Shown here: positions 43,796 through 52,060 of the stretch, in pieces
Layout: each line of letters opens with the position of its first letter
Position numbering within the stretch: position 1 is the stretch's first letter
DNA from: Cyclobacteriaceae bacterium
GTDB lineage: Bacteria > Bacteroidota > Bacteroidia > Cytophagales > Cyclobacteriaceae
NCBI GenBank assembly: GCA_016787725.1
Contig: JAEUTZ010000025.1
Location: 124,001-188,000 of the forward strand
Length of the DNA stretch: 64,000 bases
Direction of reading: 5' to 3'
Position numbers and translations under genes: made by a program
Notes under the pieces: model-generated
What the model was told of the DNA's origin: nothing
Database searches by the model: none
The model's input: the letters and a program-made list of their open reading frames with translations, nothing else

Positions 43796-46720
43796 TTATT
43801 CGTCACGGTTTTGCAAAAACGCCAGCAAATCAGCCATCTCCTGGGATTTCATGCTGGCTTCCAAACCTTCCATCATCAGCGAGGTGCCCAGCGAGCGGAA
43901 TGATTTTATATCCGCTTTACTAAGGGTAACTGATTCACCCCCCATCTTTTTGATGGTAATATTTTGATCTGTTTCTGAAGACACGATGCCCATGTGCACG
44001 CTTCCATTCTTTAACTCCACCCGATGGTTGATGTAATTGGGATCGGCCGCGGCATTGGGATCCAGAATGTCGTGCATCAGGGTTTCCTTGCTCTTTCGTC
44101 CGATCTCCGTTAGTGTAGGTCCTACCTCAACACCTCGATTACCGTACCGGTGGCAATTGCTGCACACGGTTTCAAAAACATTTGCTCCCCGGGCTGCCGC
44201 GCCCGGAAGTGTTAACGCAGGTTTCATTTTATCAATAGCATCTTGCCGATTGGCTACACCGGAGTCATTAAACAATTTCTCCGCTCTGCGTTTGGTGTTT
44301 TCATTATCGGTCCACCACAGCAATTGTCTTCTGCGTTCCAGGTCGAAATTCATTTCGCCTATGTTGATGGTACCATTCTCTAACCCGGTAAGCAATGCAT
44401 CGTGATGGATTTCGAGGTATAAAAGCAAGTCGCTGGCATACCTGCGGGTTTGCGGGCTCAACTCGTTCCACAGAGATACCACTTTCTGTCCGATGGTTAC
44501 TTCCTGGTAAGTAGATAATTGTCGCAGGGCATTTTCTTGTAGTTTAAGCGGCTCGGTGTTACCCAAACATTGATATAGCACAGCTGATTTTTCCTGAAAA
44601 GGCATCAACTCAATCAACGCCAATTGTTGTATGCGGACGCTATCGGATAATGATTTGTCCAATACTTTACGCAAGGCAAGGCGACTGAACTTTAAAAATT
44701 CAGGTGAAGGTGGTAGTGAAAGTTTATTGCGTAAGATGGCTAGTTCGGATAACACACCAGCGTCCCCCGATTCTTCCAAAGGCCTGATGAACGGTTCCAG
44801 AGATTTCCCCCGGTTGGCCTTTATTCCTGCGGTGAGTTGCGCAATGATATCTTTCTTATGCAGGTTGGGAATAGGAGCGGTGGCAAGAGGCAGCAGAATG
44901 TTTTCCGCATCGTTTCCGGAAACTCGCGCCAGGGAGGCGAGCAATTCCATTGAAACTTTTTGTGAGTTTGAGCCGGTGAGTATTGTTGCAAACAATTCCG
45001 AGGCTGATTCTTGCGCACCCAATGTAAGCGCAGCAATATTCCATATATCATTTTGAGCGGTTGCTGATTGGTGGATAGCGGTTAGGACCTCGTTTTTAAC
45101 TTCCTTAAACTTTTCTGTTGGGAAGGTGGAAATTGAAAGGACCGCCTGCATGCGAACACGGGCATCGGGGTCATTAATTAAGGAAATAACGGCATTCCAT
45201 AATTCAGGAGAATTCAAGAGGGTTTCTTTCAACTGTAAAGCGCTTTCGCGTAGGGCCGGTGTGCGATCGCGCAATGCAGTTAGTAAAGCGGAACTATCTA
45301 ATCCATTTTTAGCAGACAAAATCCATAACGCATGCAATCTGGCCAAATCATGTTTTGATGTCAACTCGTACTTTAATAATTCAATGGTCTCCTTGGAAAG
45401 CGGTTGATCAACCAACAACCGGTGTGCTGTATTTCGCACCCATTGATTGGGGTGTGATAGACTCTTAATTAATTCTTCCTGCGTTTTGAAGGTACGCACA
45501 TCAAAGCTGTGTTTCCCGTCTTCTTTTGAGATGCGATAGATACGACCTTGATCTTTTCCGGCATGAAGGTCCAATGTCTTTTCAATCTCATCCGGGATCC
45601 ATTCAGGATGTTCAATTACTTTCCGGTGCATGTCTATCACATACATAGCCCCATCAGGGCCTACTGTCATGTTCACCGGGCGAAAGGCTCGATCCGTACT
45701 GGCCAGAAAATCACGTTTCTCCAGTACACGCGATGCCGTGAAGGATGCACCCTGTGGTTTAATTTTATCTACATGAATCAGGTTGAGTACCACATCGGCT
45801 ACCCAAACCGTGTTGTTGTATTCTTCACCCAACGCACCACCCCCATAGTAGGTAATACCACAGGATCCCGAAAAATAACCCGACTGTTCCGGATGGTTTA
45901 CACGGGATTCTTGTTCACCAATCGGGTAAATGCGCGCAAGGCCATTCTCATCATGATCAGAGATATTTTCAAGCGTATGTTCTTGCATGAGTTGTTTTCC
46001 CTGAAGGTACCGATCCGGGAAAACCAAGTGCGAAATGTGAGTGAGGTTATGGGTTTCAAAAATACGCCCAAATTCATCCATTGTAAATCCAAACCCACCT
46101 GATGATTCGCCTAAGCGTTCCATCGTTTTGGTTTCCAGATTAAATCGAAAATCCTGACCGCGTAAATCAATACGCGTGGTGGTGTCATTCCACCAATAGG
46201 GTACGCCATCATTACCGCCATTGGCCGCATAAATCCAATTATCTAATCCTAACGTAAGGCCATTGAAATTATGCTGCAGGTTGCCTGTTGAAAATCCACC
46301 CATGAGTGTATCCACTTTTTCAGATACATAATCCTGATCTTCATCCCGAACAAATAACAGATAAGGAGGTGCGGCTACCAGTACTCCTTTTTTATAATGC
46401 ATGAAAGAATTGGCGAGTTGCAGATTTTCAATAAAAACGATTTTACGATCATACGCACCATCCTCATTGTCATCTTTCAGTATCACAATACGACTTTGCA
46501 TGTCTTCGAACGGATAGCCTGGCATTTCAAGTACGAATGCATCCCCTCGTTCATTAAATTCCAGATCCACCGGATCTTTGATGAGGGGTTCGGCTGCAAC
46601 AAGCGCTACCCCAAACCCATTTTCAATTTGGAGATGATTGGGCGAGTTGGACTGCGTACACGCGAAGAGAAAAAGTGTAATGATTAATGAAAGTGAAATC
46701 CTTAAAGTGAAACGTAACAT
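43796..46720 (-). CDS. PVC-type heme-binding CxxCH dehydrogenase, lipoprotein
   Basis: The 974-residue product has a lipoprotein signal (LFLFAC, about Cys20), an N-terminal six-blade propeller of the soluble dehydrogenase kind (about residues 35-400), a HEAT-repeat region (about 430-800), and a C-terminal cytochrome c domain with CSNCH (about residue 860) and the GPTLTEIGRKSKETLMHDILDPNAAADPNYINHRVEL motif. It would oxidise a sugar or alcohol outside the cytoplasm and pass electrons to heme. Start ATG at 46720 is supported by the TATACTTG box upstream. Confidence 0.84.
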   Translation of the reverse strand: MLRFTLRISLSLIITLFLFACTQSNSPNHLQIENGFGVALVAAEPLIKDPVDLEFNERGDAFVLEMPGYPFEDMQSRIVILKDDNEDGAYDRKIVFIENLQLANSFMHYKKGVLVAAPPYLLFVRDEDQDYVSEKVDTLMGGFSTGNLQHNFNGLTLGLDNWIYAANGGNDGVPYWWNDTTTRIDLRGQDFRFNLETKTMERLGESSGGFGFTMDEFGRIFETHNLTHISHLVFPDRYLQGKQLMQEHTLENISDHDENGLARIYPIGEQESRVNHPEQSGYFSGSCGITYYGGGALGEEYNNTVWVADVVLNLIHVDKIKPQGASFTASRVLEKRDFLASTDRAFRPVNMTVGPDGAMYVIDMHRKVIEHPEWIPDEIEKTLDLHAGKDQGRIYRISKEDGKHSFDVRTFKTQEELIKSLSHPNQWVRNTAHRLLVDQPLSKETIELLKYELTSKHDLARLHALWILSAKNGLDSSALLTALRDRTPALRESALQLKETLLNSPELWNAVISLINDPDARVRMQAVLSISTFPTEKFKEVKNEVLTAIHQSATAQNDIWNIAALTLGAQESASELFATILTGSNSQKVSMELLASLARVSGNDAENILLPLATAPIPNLHKKDIIAQLTAGIKANRGKSLEPFIRPLEESGDAGVLSELAILRNKLSLPPSPEFLKFSRLALRKVLDKSLSDSVRIQQLALIELMPFQEKSAVLYQCLGNTEPLKLQENALRQLSTYQEVTIGQKVVSLWNELSPQTRRYASDLLLYLEIHHDALLTGLENGTINIGEMNFDLERRRQLLWWTDNENTKRRAEKLFNDSGVANRQDAIDKMKPALTLPGAAARGANVFETVCSNCHRYGNRGVEVGPTLTEIGRKSKETLMHDILDPNAAADPNYINHRVELKNGSVHMGIVSSETDQNITIKKMGGESVTLSKADIKSFRSLGTSLMMEGLEASMKSQEMADLLAFLQNRDE

Positions 46721-46757
46721 ATTGCCTACAAGCTTACGCTTTTCAATGTCCTCTTTA

Positions 46758-46765
46758 CAAGTATA
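46758..46765 (-). promoter_or_regulatory. Predicted -7 element for the PVC-type gene
   Basis: TATACTTG on the minus strand, 37 nt before the ATG at 46720. It would lie inside the coding region if the upstream ATG at 46834 were used. Confidence 0.45.
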
Positions 46766-46913
46766 ACGATAGAAAATCGCACTACCAAGGGCATCGTACC
46801 GTGGCATTTTTGTTTGATCGTGGATCACGTACAACTCGGAGGTGCGCAGGTTTTACGGAACAATCAGTAAAACCCGGGATCCAACCGTGATTCCAGAAAG
46901 CGATAACCCGCAA

Positions 46914-47507
46914 TTAGTTTGGTTCGCGTCCGGCAGGTTCTGAAAAGAGAGGTTTCCTTTGAAGATTGCTATTCGCATCAATTTCTTTTAGCACGTTTTC
47001 GTGCTGTTCCACAAATTGATTGAATGTAAATGCAAGTTGATTATACAGTTGGCGGTACTCCAGTATTTGTTGGTGAGTAGTTCTTATAGAACTACGCAGG
47101 TTGTTGGTGACTGGGGGTGACAACTGGGAATTCAAGTTGGTGAGAATTTCGTGCATCAATTGCCCGCTCGCCTGATCATATTCAAACACCACATGATTGT
47201 TGGATACCGTCTTGTGATTATACTGAATCCGCTCCAATTGCTCGAGTTGCTTTTTTAAGGCGCTGAAATCTTCCTGATTAGATTGCATTAGCTGGTCGAC
47301 AGCCGTGCGCATGGACTGAATTTTTTGATGCTCCTGCTTTAGTAGCAAATTCCAAACCTGGTAAACACTATCCTGCAGGTTCAGATACTTTTCCGTTAAA
47401 GAATCAGCCCGGGTGAAGCTGGAGCGTTCGGACGTGGTAGTATTACTACAGGCTAATGCCAGTAATGCGCAAATAACGCCTAATCCATACCTGGAGATTT
47501 TCTTCAC
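46914..47507 (-). CDS. Coiled-coil lipoprotein of unknown function, last gene of the paa operon
   Basis: The 197-residue product starts GTG, then has a lipobox (LLALAC, Cys20). The rest is helical with heptad-like segments, for example LLLKQEHQKIQSMRTAVDQLMQ and FSALKKQLEQLERIQYN, and a Gln/Asn-rich middle. It begins 32 nt after paaD and runs in the same direction. It has no known paa role. Function unknown. Confidence 0.6.
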   Translation of the reverse strand: MKKISRYGLGVICALLALACSNTTTSERSSFTRADSLTEKYLNLQDSVYQVWNLLLKQEHQKIQSMRTAVDQLMQSNQEDFSALKKQLEQLERIQYNHKTVSNNHVVFEYDQASGQLMHEILTNLNSQLSPPVTNNLRSSIRTTHQQILEYRQLYNQLAFTFNQFVEQHENVLKEIDANSNLQRKPLFSEPAGREPN

Positions 47508-47539
47508 TGGCTACCTTATACGATGCGTAAAGACAAAGG

Positions 47540-48019
47540 TTATAGGGGTTTAAACTGCTCAAACGCTTCTTGACAGCTGTGACAATAGTAGAGCGAACGG
47601 CAAAGGGTGGGCCCAAACGGGCTTTTTAATTCAGTATGGGTGCCATTGCAACGCGGGCAGATGGCCGTTTCCAGGATTTCCAGATCCGTAAAAATTTTAT
47701 TGGAGGGAGGTGGGGCCAGCCCGTATTTCTTCAAGGCCGCTTTCCCTTTTTCAGAAATGAGTTCGGAGCTCCAGGGTTTTTCAAAGGTGATCTCCACACG
47801 AGGAGTAAGCCCCTGTAGCATCAATGCATTTTCAACTTCCTGCCGCATGTAGTCCATGGCCGGGCACCCTACAAAAGTGGGTGTCATTTTAACCAGCACG
47901 TTGCTGTCTTCTATAGTCACCTCCGTAATAACACCCAGATCGACCAACGATAACACGGGGATCTCCGGGTCTTTCACTTCCTCCAGAATCTTGAATATTT
48001 CTTCTCTTGAATAGGCCAT
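47540..48019 (-). CDS. paaD: Phenylacetyl-CoA epoxidase subunit PaaD (Fe-S assembly-like)
   Basis: The 159-residue protein has the MIP18/DUF59 domain (IFKILEEVKDPEIPVLSLVDLGVI, VGCPAMDYM) and a C-terminal zinc-ribbon-like motif (CPRCNGTHTELKSPFGPTLCRSLYYCHSC) typical of PaaD. It helps mature the epoxidase. Start ATG at 48019 gives the usual N-terminus; the upstream ATG would run into paaC. It lies 37 nt after paaC. Confidence 0.88.
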   Translation of the reverse strand: MAYSREEIFKILEEVKDPEIPVLSLVDLGVITEVTIEDSNVLVKMTPTFVGCPAMDYMRQEVENALMLQGLTPRVEITFEKPWSSELISEKGKAALKKYGLAPPPSNKIFTDLEILETAICPRCNGTHTELKSPFGPTLCRSLYYCHSCQEAFEQFKPL

Positions 48020-48056
48020 CAAATACAATTTACAATCAACCCGGAATTTTTCAGGA

Positions 48057-48809
48057 TCACCACTCTGCTCCCGGGTCAATCCGGAATACTTCACTCATTT
48101 CATCCAGCAGCGGCTGAAGATGTTCACTGTGCTTGCCGGTGCGTCCACCCAGCACGGGCGTGACTACTTTCAGATCGGGCAACACTAAACTTGTTTGCCT
48201 GCAAATCGATTCAATTCGTACCAACCATTTATCTTGTAATGCCTGCTCTCCCTCAAAAATTCCTGCGGCCATTAATTCGGCTTCATAGGGGGAAGGTTCA
48301 AAAATTCCCAATGCGTACGGTAAGGCAAGTTCCAACGAGTGTTGAAGTCTGCTGATGCTTTCTGGAGTAGCGGTGCCCAACTGTTTGATCCACGTGTTGG
48401 CATGCAAGGTATGATACCGCAGCTCCCCCCGAATCTTTTGGGCCAACTGGGCTAGCGGTTCGTACGAGGAGTGCGTCAACGCTTCGAAGCGTAGTGCTTC
48501 AGCTGTGTCAAAAAGAAAATGGCGGATCAGGCTGAAGTCGTACTCCTGATTGGGAAGTTCGACCAGAATGCAATTGTGGAACTGGTTCGCATTGCGTGTA
48601 AAGGCCATTGTATCCGGATCGCTTTCGCCTAACTTATGAAGCAAGGTATACAGGGCCAAGCTCTGTCCGACTTTATCCTGCGCCATGGAAGAGAAAGCAA
48701 TGTCTTCTTCCAGCAACGGTCCCATTCCAGTCCATTCTGAATTACGATGTCCCAGAATCAGCTGGTCATCGGCCATTTTGTAGAGGAGTTCTTTTAGCGC
48801 GAACGTCAT
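48057..48809 (-). CDS. paaC: Phenylacetyl-CoA epoxidase subunit PaaC
   Basis: The 250-residue protein is the inactive diiron-like partner of PaaA and holds it in an active complex. It begins with ALKELLYKMADDQLILGHRNSEWTGMGPLLEEDIAFSSMAQDKVGQSLALY, characteristic of PaaC. Its ATG overlaps the stop of the inserted membrane-protein gene by 4 nt (ATGA), so the two are translationally coupled. Confidence 0.9.
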   Translation of the reverse strand: MTFALKELLYKMADDQLILGHRNSEWTGMGPLLEEDIAFSSMAQDKVGQSLALYTLLHKLGESDPDTMAFTRNANQFHNCILVELPNQEYDFSLIRHFLFDTAEALRFEALTHSSYEPLAQLAQKIRGELRYHTLHANTWIKQLGTATPESISRLQHSLELALPYALGIFEPSPYEAELMAAGIFEGEQALQDKWLVRIESICRQTSLVLPDLKVVTPVLGGRTGKHSEHLQPLLDEMSEVFRIDPGAEW

Positions 48810-49129
48810 GCTGTATTCTTTTTAGCTTCTTTATATGAAATCATGAAGCGGAGTAAAATAGAAACTATCAGAAAATTAATTACCTGTAAGTCGAATATAA
48901 AGTGGATTCCAATAATCAGGAGTGCGAATAAATCACAAAGCAAGTAGCTAACCTGTGTGAATGTCCAATTCTTTATAATTGCTAATTGAATGACAATCTG
49001 GGCTATACTTCCCACCGCTATAACGGTATAGATGGATGTGCCATTTTCATCAATTTTGAACCACATCAGCACAATAGCAATAAGCATTACTACGATATAG
49101 ATGGCTCTGATGGTTTGGGAGTTTCGCAT
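48806..49129 (-). CDS. Small membrane protein inserted in the paa operon
   Basis: This 107-residue protein has about four hydrophobic segments (AIYIVVMLIAIVLMWF, YTVIAVGSIAQIVIQLAII, VSYLLCDLFALLIIGIHFIFDL, VINFLIVSILLRFMI) and a basic tail. It lies 5 nt after paaB and overlaps paaC by 4 nt, so it is part of the operon. I know no paa gene of this type. It could be a transporter part or a membrane tether for the epoxidase; this is inference. Confidence 0.7.
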   Translation of the reverse strand: MRNSQTIRAIYIVVMLIAIVLMWFKIDENGTSIYTVIAVGSIAQIVIQLAIIKNWTFTQVSYLLCDLFALLIIGIHFIFDLQVINFLIVSILLRFMISYKEAKKNTA

Positions 49130-49134
49130 TACAG

Positions 49135-49740
49135 TTACTTGATCATTTTTTCCAGAAACTCTTTCAACTTATCACCGCCCTTATAATCCGAGGCATCGCG
49201 GAATTTCTTTTCTGGAAGGGTAAGCCACAATTCTTTTTCTTCGGCAGTCGTGAACCGGATTTTATCAGTTTCAATGGCCCACACATTATAAATCACCTTG
49301 TCTGTTTTGAATTGCTGCCTGGCTTGGGCCATTGCCTGTTGAGGTGTTCCTGCCTGTACCGTGCCGGCATGCACATGCTGTTTTCCACGTTTTGCCAGAT
49401 GATAAATTTCAAAACTGCTTCCGATATCCGCTTTTTCAGGGGGTTCTTGAATGTAATCATAGGTATTCTTGTCACCCTCTGTCATCGGAGATATAAACAC
49501 ATCGCGGGTGTCCACCACATAAAGGGACGTGCAGGTGAACCTGCGGGTAAACGCTTCCTTCGCCAGTACATAGGCTAGTTCCAGGTTGGGGGCATGAACA
49601 ATACCCTCGTGTTGAAACGGCTTTCCTTCTTTGGGTTGAACAAACACCTCAAACGTTCCGAACTGATCCAACGGAGCCTTGGGTGAAACAGGCTCATTAA
49701 TTTCCGGAAGTCGGTTTACGCGAGGATCTAAGGAATTCAA
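49135..49740 (-). CDS. paaB: Phenylacetyl-CoA epoxidase subunit PaaB, two fused PaaB domains
   Basis: A normal PaaB has about 95 residues; this one has 201. The first half (about 25-90) matches PaaB: FEVFVQPKEGKPFQHEGIVHAPNLELAYVLAKEAFTRR. The second half (about 105-165) has the same pattern: FEIYHLAKRGKQHVHAGTVQAGTPQQAMAQARQQF. A C-terminal tail follows. So it is a tandem duplication. No ATG or GTG start exists; TTG at 49740 follows an in-frame stop two codons upstream, and the TTG at codon 24 is an alternative. It lies 41 nt after paaA. Confidence 0.85.
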   Translation of the reverse strand: MNSLDPRVNRLPEINEPVSPKAPLDQFGTFEVFVQPKEGKPFQHEGIVHAPNLELAYVLAKEAFTRRFTCTSLYVVDTRDVFISPMTEGDKNTYDYIQEPPEKADIGSSFEIYHLAKRGKQHVHAGTVQAGTPQQAMAQARQQFKTDKVIYNVWAIETDKIRFTTAEEKELWLTLPEKKFRDASDYKGGDKLKEFLEKMIK

Positions 49741-49781
49741 GATTCAAAATTTAATTCAAGATTTTCTGTTGTTCTCACTTG

Positions 49782-50768
49782 TTACGCGAGCGGTGTAACA
49801 TACGCTGTCTTGTTCGACTTCAATGCTTCCCGTACCCATTTGCCCCGGGCTTCAGCAATGCGTCTTACTTCCAGCCGTTCTTTGTTGCAGGGCCCACCAC
49901 CATTAATCACACGCTTAAACTCTTCCCAATCCGGCTCGGTGTATTCCCACTTTCCTGTTTCCGGGTTCTTCTTCAGATTGGGGTCGGGAATAGTAAAGCC
50001 CAGTTCCCAGATTTTAGGAACATACATGTCCAGGAATTGATTTCGCATTTCATCGTTGGTTCCCATCTTCACTTTCCACCGCATCAACACTTCCGTGTGA
50101 GCCGAAATTTTATCGGAAGGCCCAAAGAAGTGCATCATGGGTGCCCACCAGCGATTAAGGGCTTCCTGGAACATCTGCCGTTGTTTGGCAGAGCCACTGG
50201 CTAAATAAATAACACAGTGATGGCCATATTTCAGGTGAAACGATTCTTCAGCACAAATTCTATCTAATGCGCGGCAATAGGGGCCATAACTTCCCTTGGC
50301 ATTGGCCAGCTGATTGACAATTGCCCCCGCATCCACCAGCCACGAAATAAAGCAGCAGTCGGCCCAGGTAAACGTGGGATAGTTGAACACATTCGAATAT
50401 TTCGATTTACCGGTGATCAGGTCTTCGATCATTTGCTCACGCGATTTTCCAAGGGTTTCGGCTGCGCTATATAATAATTGTGCATGACCTACCTCATCCT
50501 GTACTTTAGCCATCAACGCCATTTTGCGCTTAAATCCGGGTGCCCGCGTAATCCAGGTGCCTTCAGGCAGTGCCCCGATAATCTCACTATGGGCATGTTG
50601 TTCGATCATTCGAATCAGTTGCCTGCGATACAATTGCGGCATCCAGTCTGAAGGCTCAATCTTCTCACCGCGCTCAATGCGGGCTTCAAATTCTGCCAAT
50701 TTAGCCGGATCTTCCTGGGCAAGGCTATCGGTTTTTATTCCTTCAAACGTGTTTCCGCCTCCGTACAT
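49782..50768 (-). CDS. paaA: Phenylacetyl-CoA epoxidase catalytic subunit PaaA
   Basis: The 328-residue diiron oxygenase epoxidises the ring of phenylacetyl-CoA, the committed step of phenylacetate breakdown. It is identified by [76 protein letters not shown] (with the metal-binding Glu and ExxH) and the later [15 protein letters not shown] TAnnTTTG promoter box and a PaaR-like operator lie in front. It is the first gene of the operon. Confidence 0.93.
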   Translation of the reverse strand: MYGGGNTFEGIKTDSLAQEDPAKLAEFEARIERGEKIEPSDWMPQLYRRQLIRMIEQHAHSEIIGALPEGTWITRAPGFKRKMALMAKVQDEVGHAQLLYSAAETLGKSREQMIEDLITGKSKYSNVFNYPTFTWADCCFISWLVDAGAIVNQLANAKGSYGPYCRALDRICAEESFHLKYGHHCVIYLASGSAKQRQMFQEALNRWWAPMMHFFGPSDKISAHTEVLMRWKVKMGTNDEMRNQFLDMYVPKIWELGFTIPDPNLKKNPETGKWEYTEPDWEEFKRVINGGGPCNKERLEVRRIAEARGKWVREALKSNKTAYVTPLA

Positions 50769-50786
50769 ATGTATGAGATTAAGTAC

Positions 50787-50800
50787 CTAACAATCGTTTG
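50787..50800. promoter_or_regulatory. PaaR-like operator at the paa promoter
   Basis: CTAACAATCGTTTG is an imperfect palindrome. It differs at one position from CNAACGNNCGTTNG, which I recall as the PaaR site of Thermus thermophilus. It adjoins the -7 box (50801-50808) on its downstream side, so a bound repressor would cover the transcription start. The TetR gene 50870-51457 is the obvious candidate regulator. Confidence 0.55.
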
Positions 50801-50808
50801 CAAATATA
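50801..50808 (-). promoter_or_regulatory. Predicted -7 element of the paa operon
   Basis: TATATTTG on the minus strand, 32 nt before the paaA ATG; exact TAnnTTTG. No TTG at -33 was identified. Confidence 0.55.
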
Positions 50809-50869
50809 ACAGCAGGAGCGCACGGAAGGTTAGTCCGGGACCTTAAAAATTGGTCGAAAAGGAGTTGTT

Positions 50870-51457
50870 TTAATTTTTCTTGAGGCCATTCACCAACATG
50901 TCGGCCAATTGCTGACCGAGGTCGGTGGGCACAATCTTGCTGGCCGGGTCGTACCACATGGGCATCCAGTTGAGGGATGAAAAGAGGGTCATGACTGCCA
51001 GCTTTTTATCGATGGTGTCTTTGAATTCACCGTTTCTGGCACCTTCTTCAATGATGGCTTTAAACCGATTGATGTAGTTGATTCGGAGCAAAAGAAAATC
51101 GCGCAGGTAAGGTTGGCTCAGGTGTCGGTGTTCATTCATAAAAACCGCAGAGGCGGTGAGGTCCTTGGCCATGACCTGAATATGACCGATAATACCCAAC
51201 CTCAGTTTCTCACCGGCTGTAACGTTCTTCTTCTCCACTTCCGCTAGCGATTTTCTAAACTCGGTAGCCATATCAAAGCAGAGGGATTGCAGGATTTCTT
51301 CTTTTGACTTGATGTGGGAATACAAACTGGCAGCCTCGATGCCCAGTTTCTGGGCCAGGTCTCGCATGGAGGAGGCGGCATATCCCTTCTCGCGAAACAG
51401 TTCGGCTGCACTTCGAATGACCTGCTCTTTACGGGATAAGTTTCCTACTGCTTCCAT
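50870..51457 (-). CDS. TetR family regulator, probably PaaR
   Basis: A 195-residue TetR protein with N-terminal helix-turn-helix (QVIRSAAELFREKGYAASSMRDLAQKLGIEAASLYSHIKSKEEIL) and a helical ligand domain. It lies 101 nt upstream of paaA on the same strand and is likely the phenylacetyl-CoA-responsive repressor of the operon (inference). An 18-bp palindrome upstream may be an autoregulatory site. Confidence 0.83.
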   Translation of the reverse strand: MEAVGNLSRKEQVIRSAAELFREKGYAASSMRDLAQKLGIEAASLYSHIKSKEEILQSLCFDMATEFRKSLAEVEKKNVTAGEKLRLGIIGHIQVMAKDLTASAVFMNEHRHLSQPYLRDFLLLRINYINRFKAIIEEGARNGEFKDTIDKKLAVMTLFSSLNWMPMWYDPASKIVPTDLGQQLADMLVNGLKKN

Positions 51458-51477
51458 AGAACACTAAAATCAAAGGC

Positions 51478-51495
51478 AATTTAATTAATTAAATT
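51478..51495. promoter_or_regulatory. 18-bp AT-rich palindrome in the TetR/membrane-protein intergenic region
   Basis: Perfect palindrome with half-sites AATTTAATT and AATTAAATT. It overlaps the -7 box (51490-51497) of the divergent gene and lies close to the TetR start. It may bind the TetR protein, but AT-rich palindromes can arise by chance. Confidence 0.4.
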
Positions 51496-51497
51496 TG
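51490..51497 (+). promoter_or_regulatory. Predicted -7 element for the membrane protein gene
   Basis: TAAATTTG matches TAnnTTTG and lies 9 nt before the ATG at 51507. Confidence 0.4.
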
Positions 51498-51506
51498 ATA
51501 AAATTC

Positions 51507-52016
51507 ATGTTGGGTAAAATGAAGTTTAATTCGGTCAAAGAGTACTTCTATAAACTGAATAACATCGGGTATCAAGCGATGATGGTGCCCTTGATCTGCT
51601 TCATCTACTTCTACACACAATCCTTCTTTTATGACCATACGCCACTCATTTTGGATGAAACCAGTCAGTTCTATCTATTGACGGGAGTGGTGTTTATGGG
51701 TCTGGTGATCCTAACGATCGTTCAACTGATCACGTACAAAAAAGCAAAGAGAATTTCCAGTCAGGTAGGGTTAGGCATTAAGCTTGAAAGGTTGGGGACG
51801 GTACTTAAGACGCAATTGATCGGGCTAGCAGGAATTGCTTTGTTGATGCCTTTGGGATTGGTGGCCACTGGCCACCCGGCTTTTACAGTAGCCTTTGGGA
51901 TTGCATTGGCAATCTATTTTCTACATTGGCCTACTCCGGCAAGGGTGGTGCGGCTCTTGAAGCTAAAAGGGGATGAACGCGAGATGGTACTAAGCAGGGG
52001 GGAGGCGTTTATGTAA
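51507..52016 (+). CDS. Four-helix membrane protein of unknown function
   Basis: The 169-residue product (start ATG 51507; ATG 51519 is also possible, TTG 51495 less likely because it is inside the promoter box) has about four membrane segments: MMVPLICFIYFYTQSFF, LLTGVVFMGLVILTIVQLI, LIGLAGIALLMPLGLV, and FTVAFGIALAIYFLHW. It shares a promoter region with the TetR gene. No family recognised. A strong hairpin follows its stop. Confidence 0.65.
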   Translation: MLGKMKFNSVKEYFYKLNNIGYQAMMVPLICFIYFYTQSFFYDHTPLILDETSQFYLLTGVVFMGLVILTIVQLITYKKAKRISSQVGLGIKLERLGTVLKTQLIGLAGIALLMPLGLVATGHPAFTVAFGIALAIYFLHWPTPARVVRLLKLKGDEREMVLSRGEAFM

Positions 52017-52050
52017 GTGAGCTTGTTGATGGAAGAACAACAAGCTCACT
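52016..52050. terminator. Bidirectional terminator
   Basis: A 13-bp perfect stem (AGTGAGCTTGTTG and its complement) with a 9-nt loop between the convergent genes ending at 52016 and 52061. The first base overlaps the stop codon of the left gene. No long T run. Confidence 0.7.
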
Positions 52051-52060
52051 GATTCAAAAT

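Noticed and set aside
46849-46874. GGTTTTAC / GTAAAACC inverted repeat after the coiled-coil lipoprotein gene
   Set aside because: The 8-bp stem has a 10-nt loop and no T run on the minus strand, so a terminator is not supported. It may be chance.
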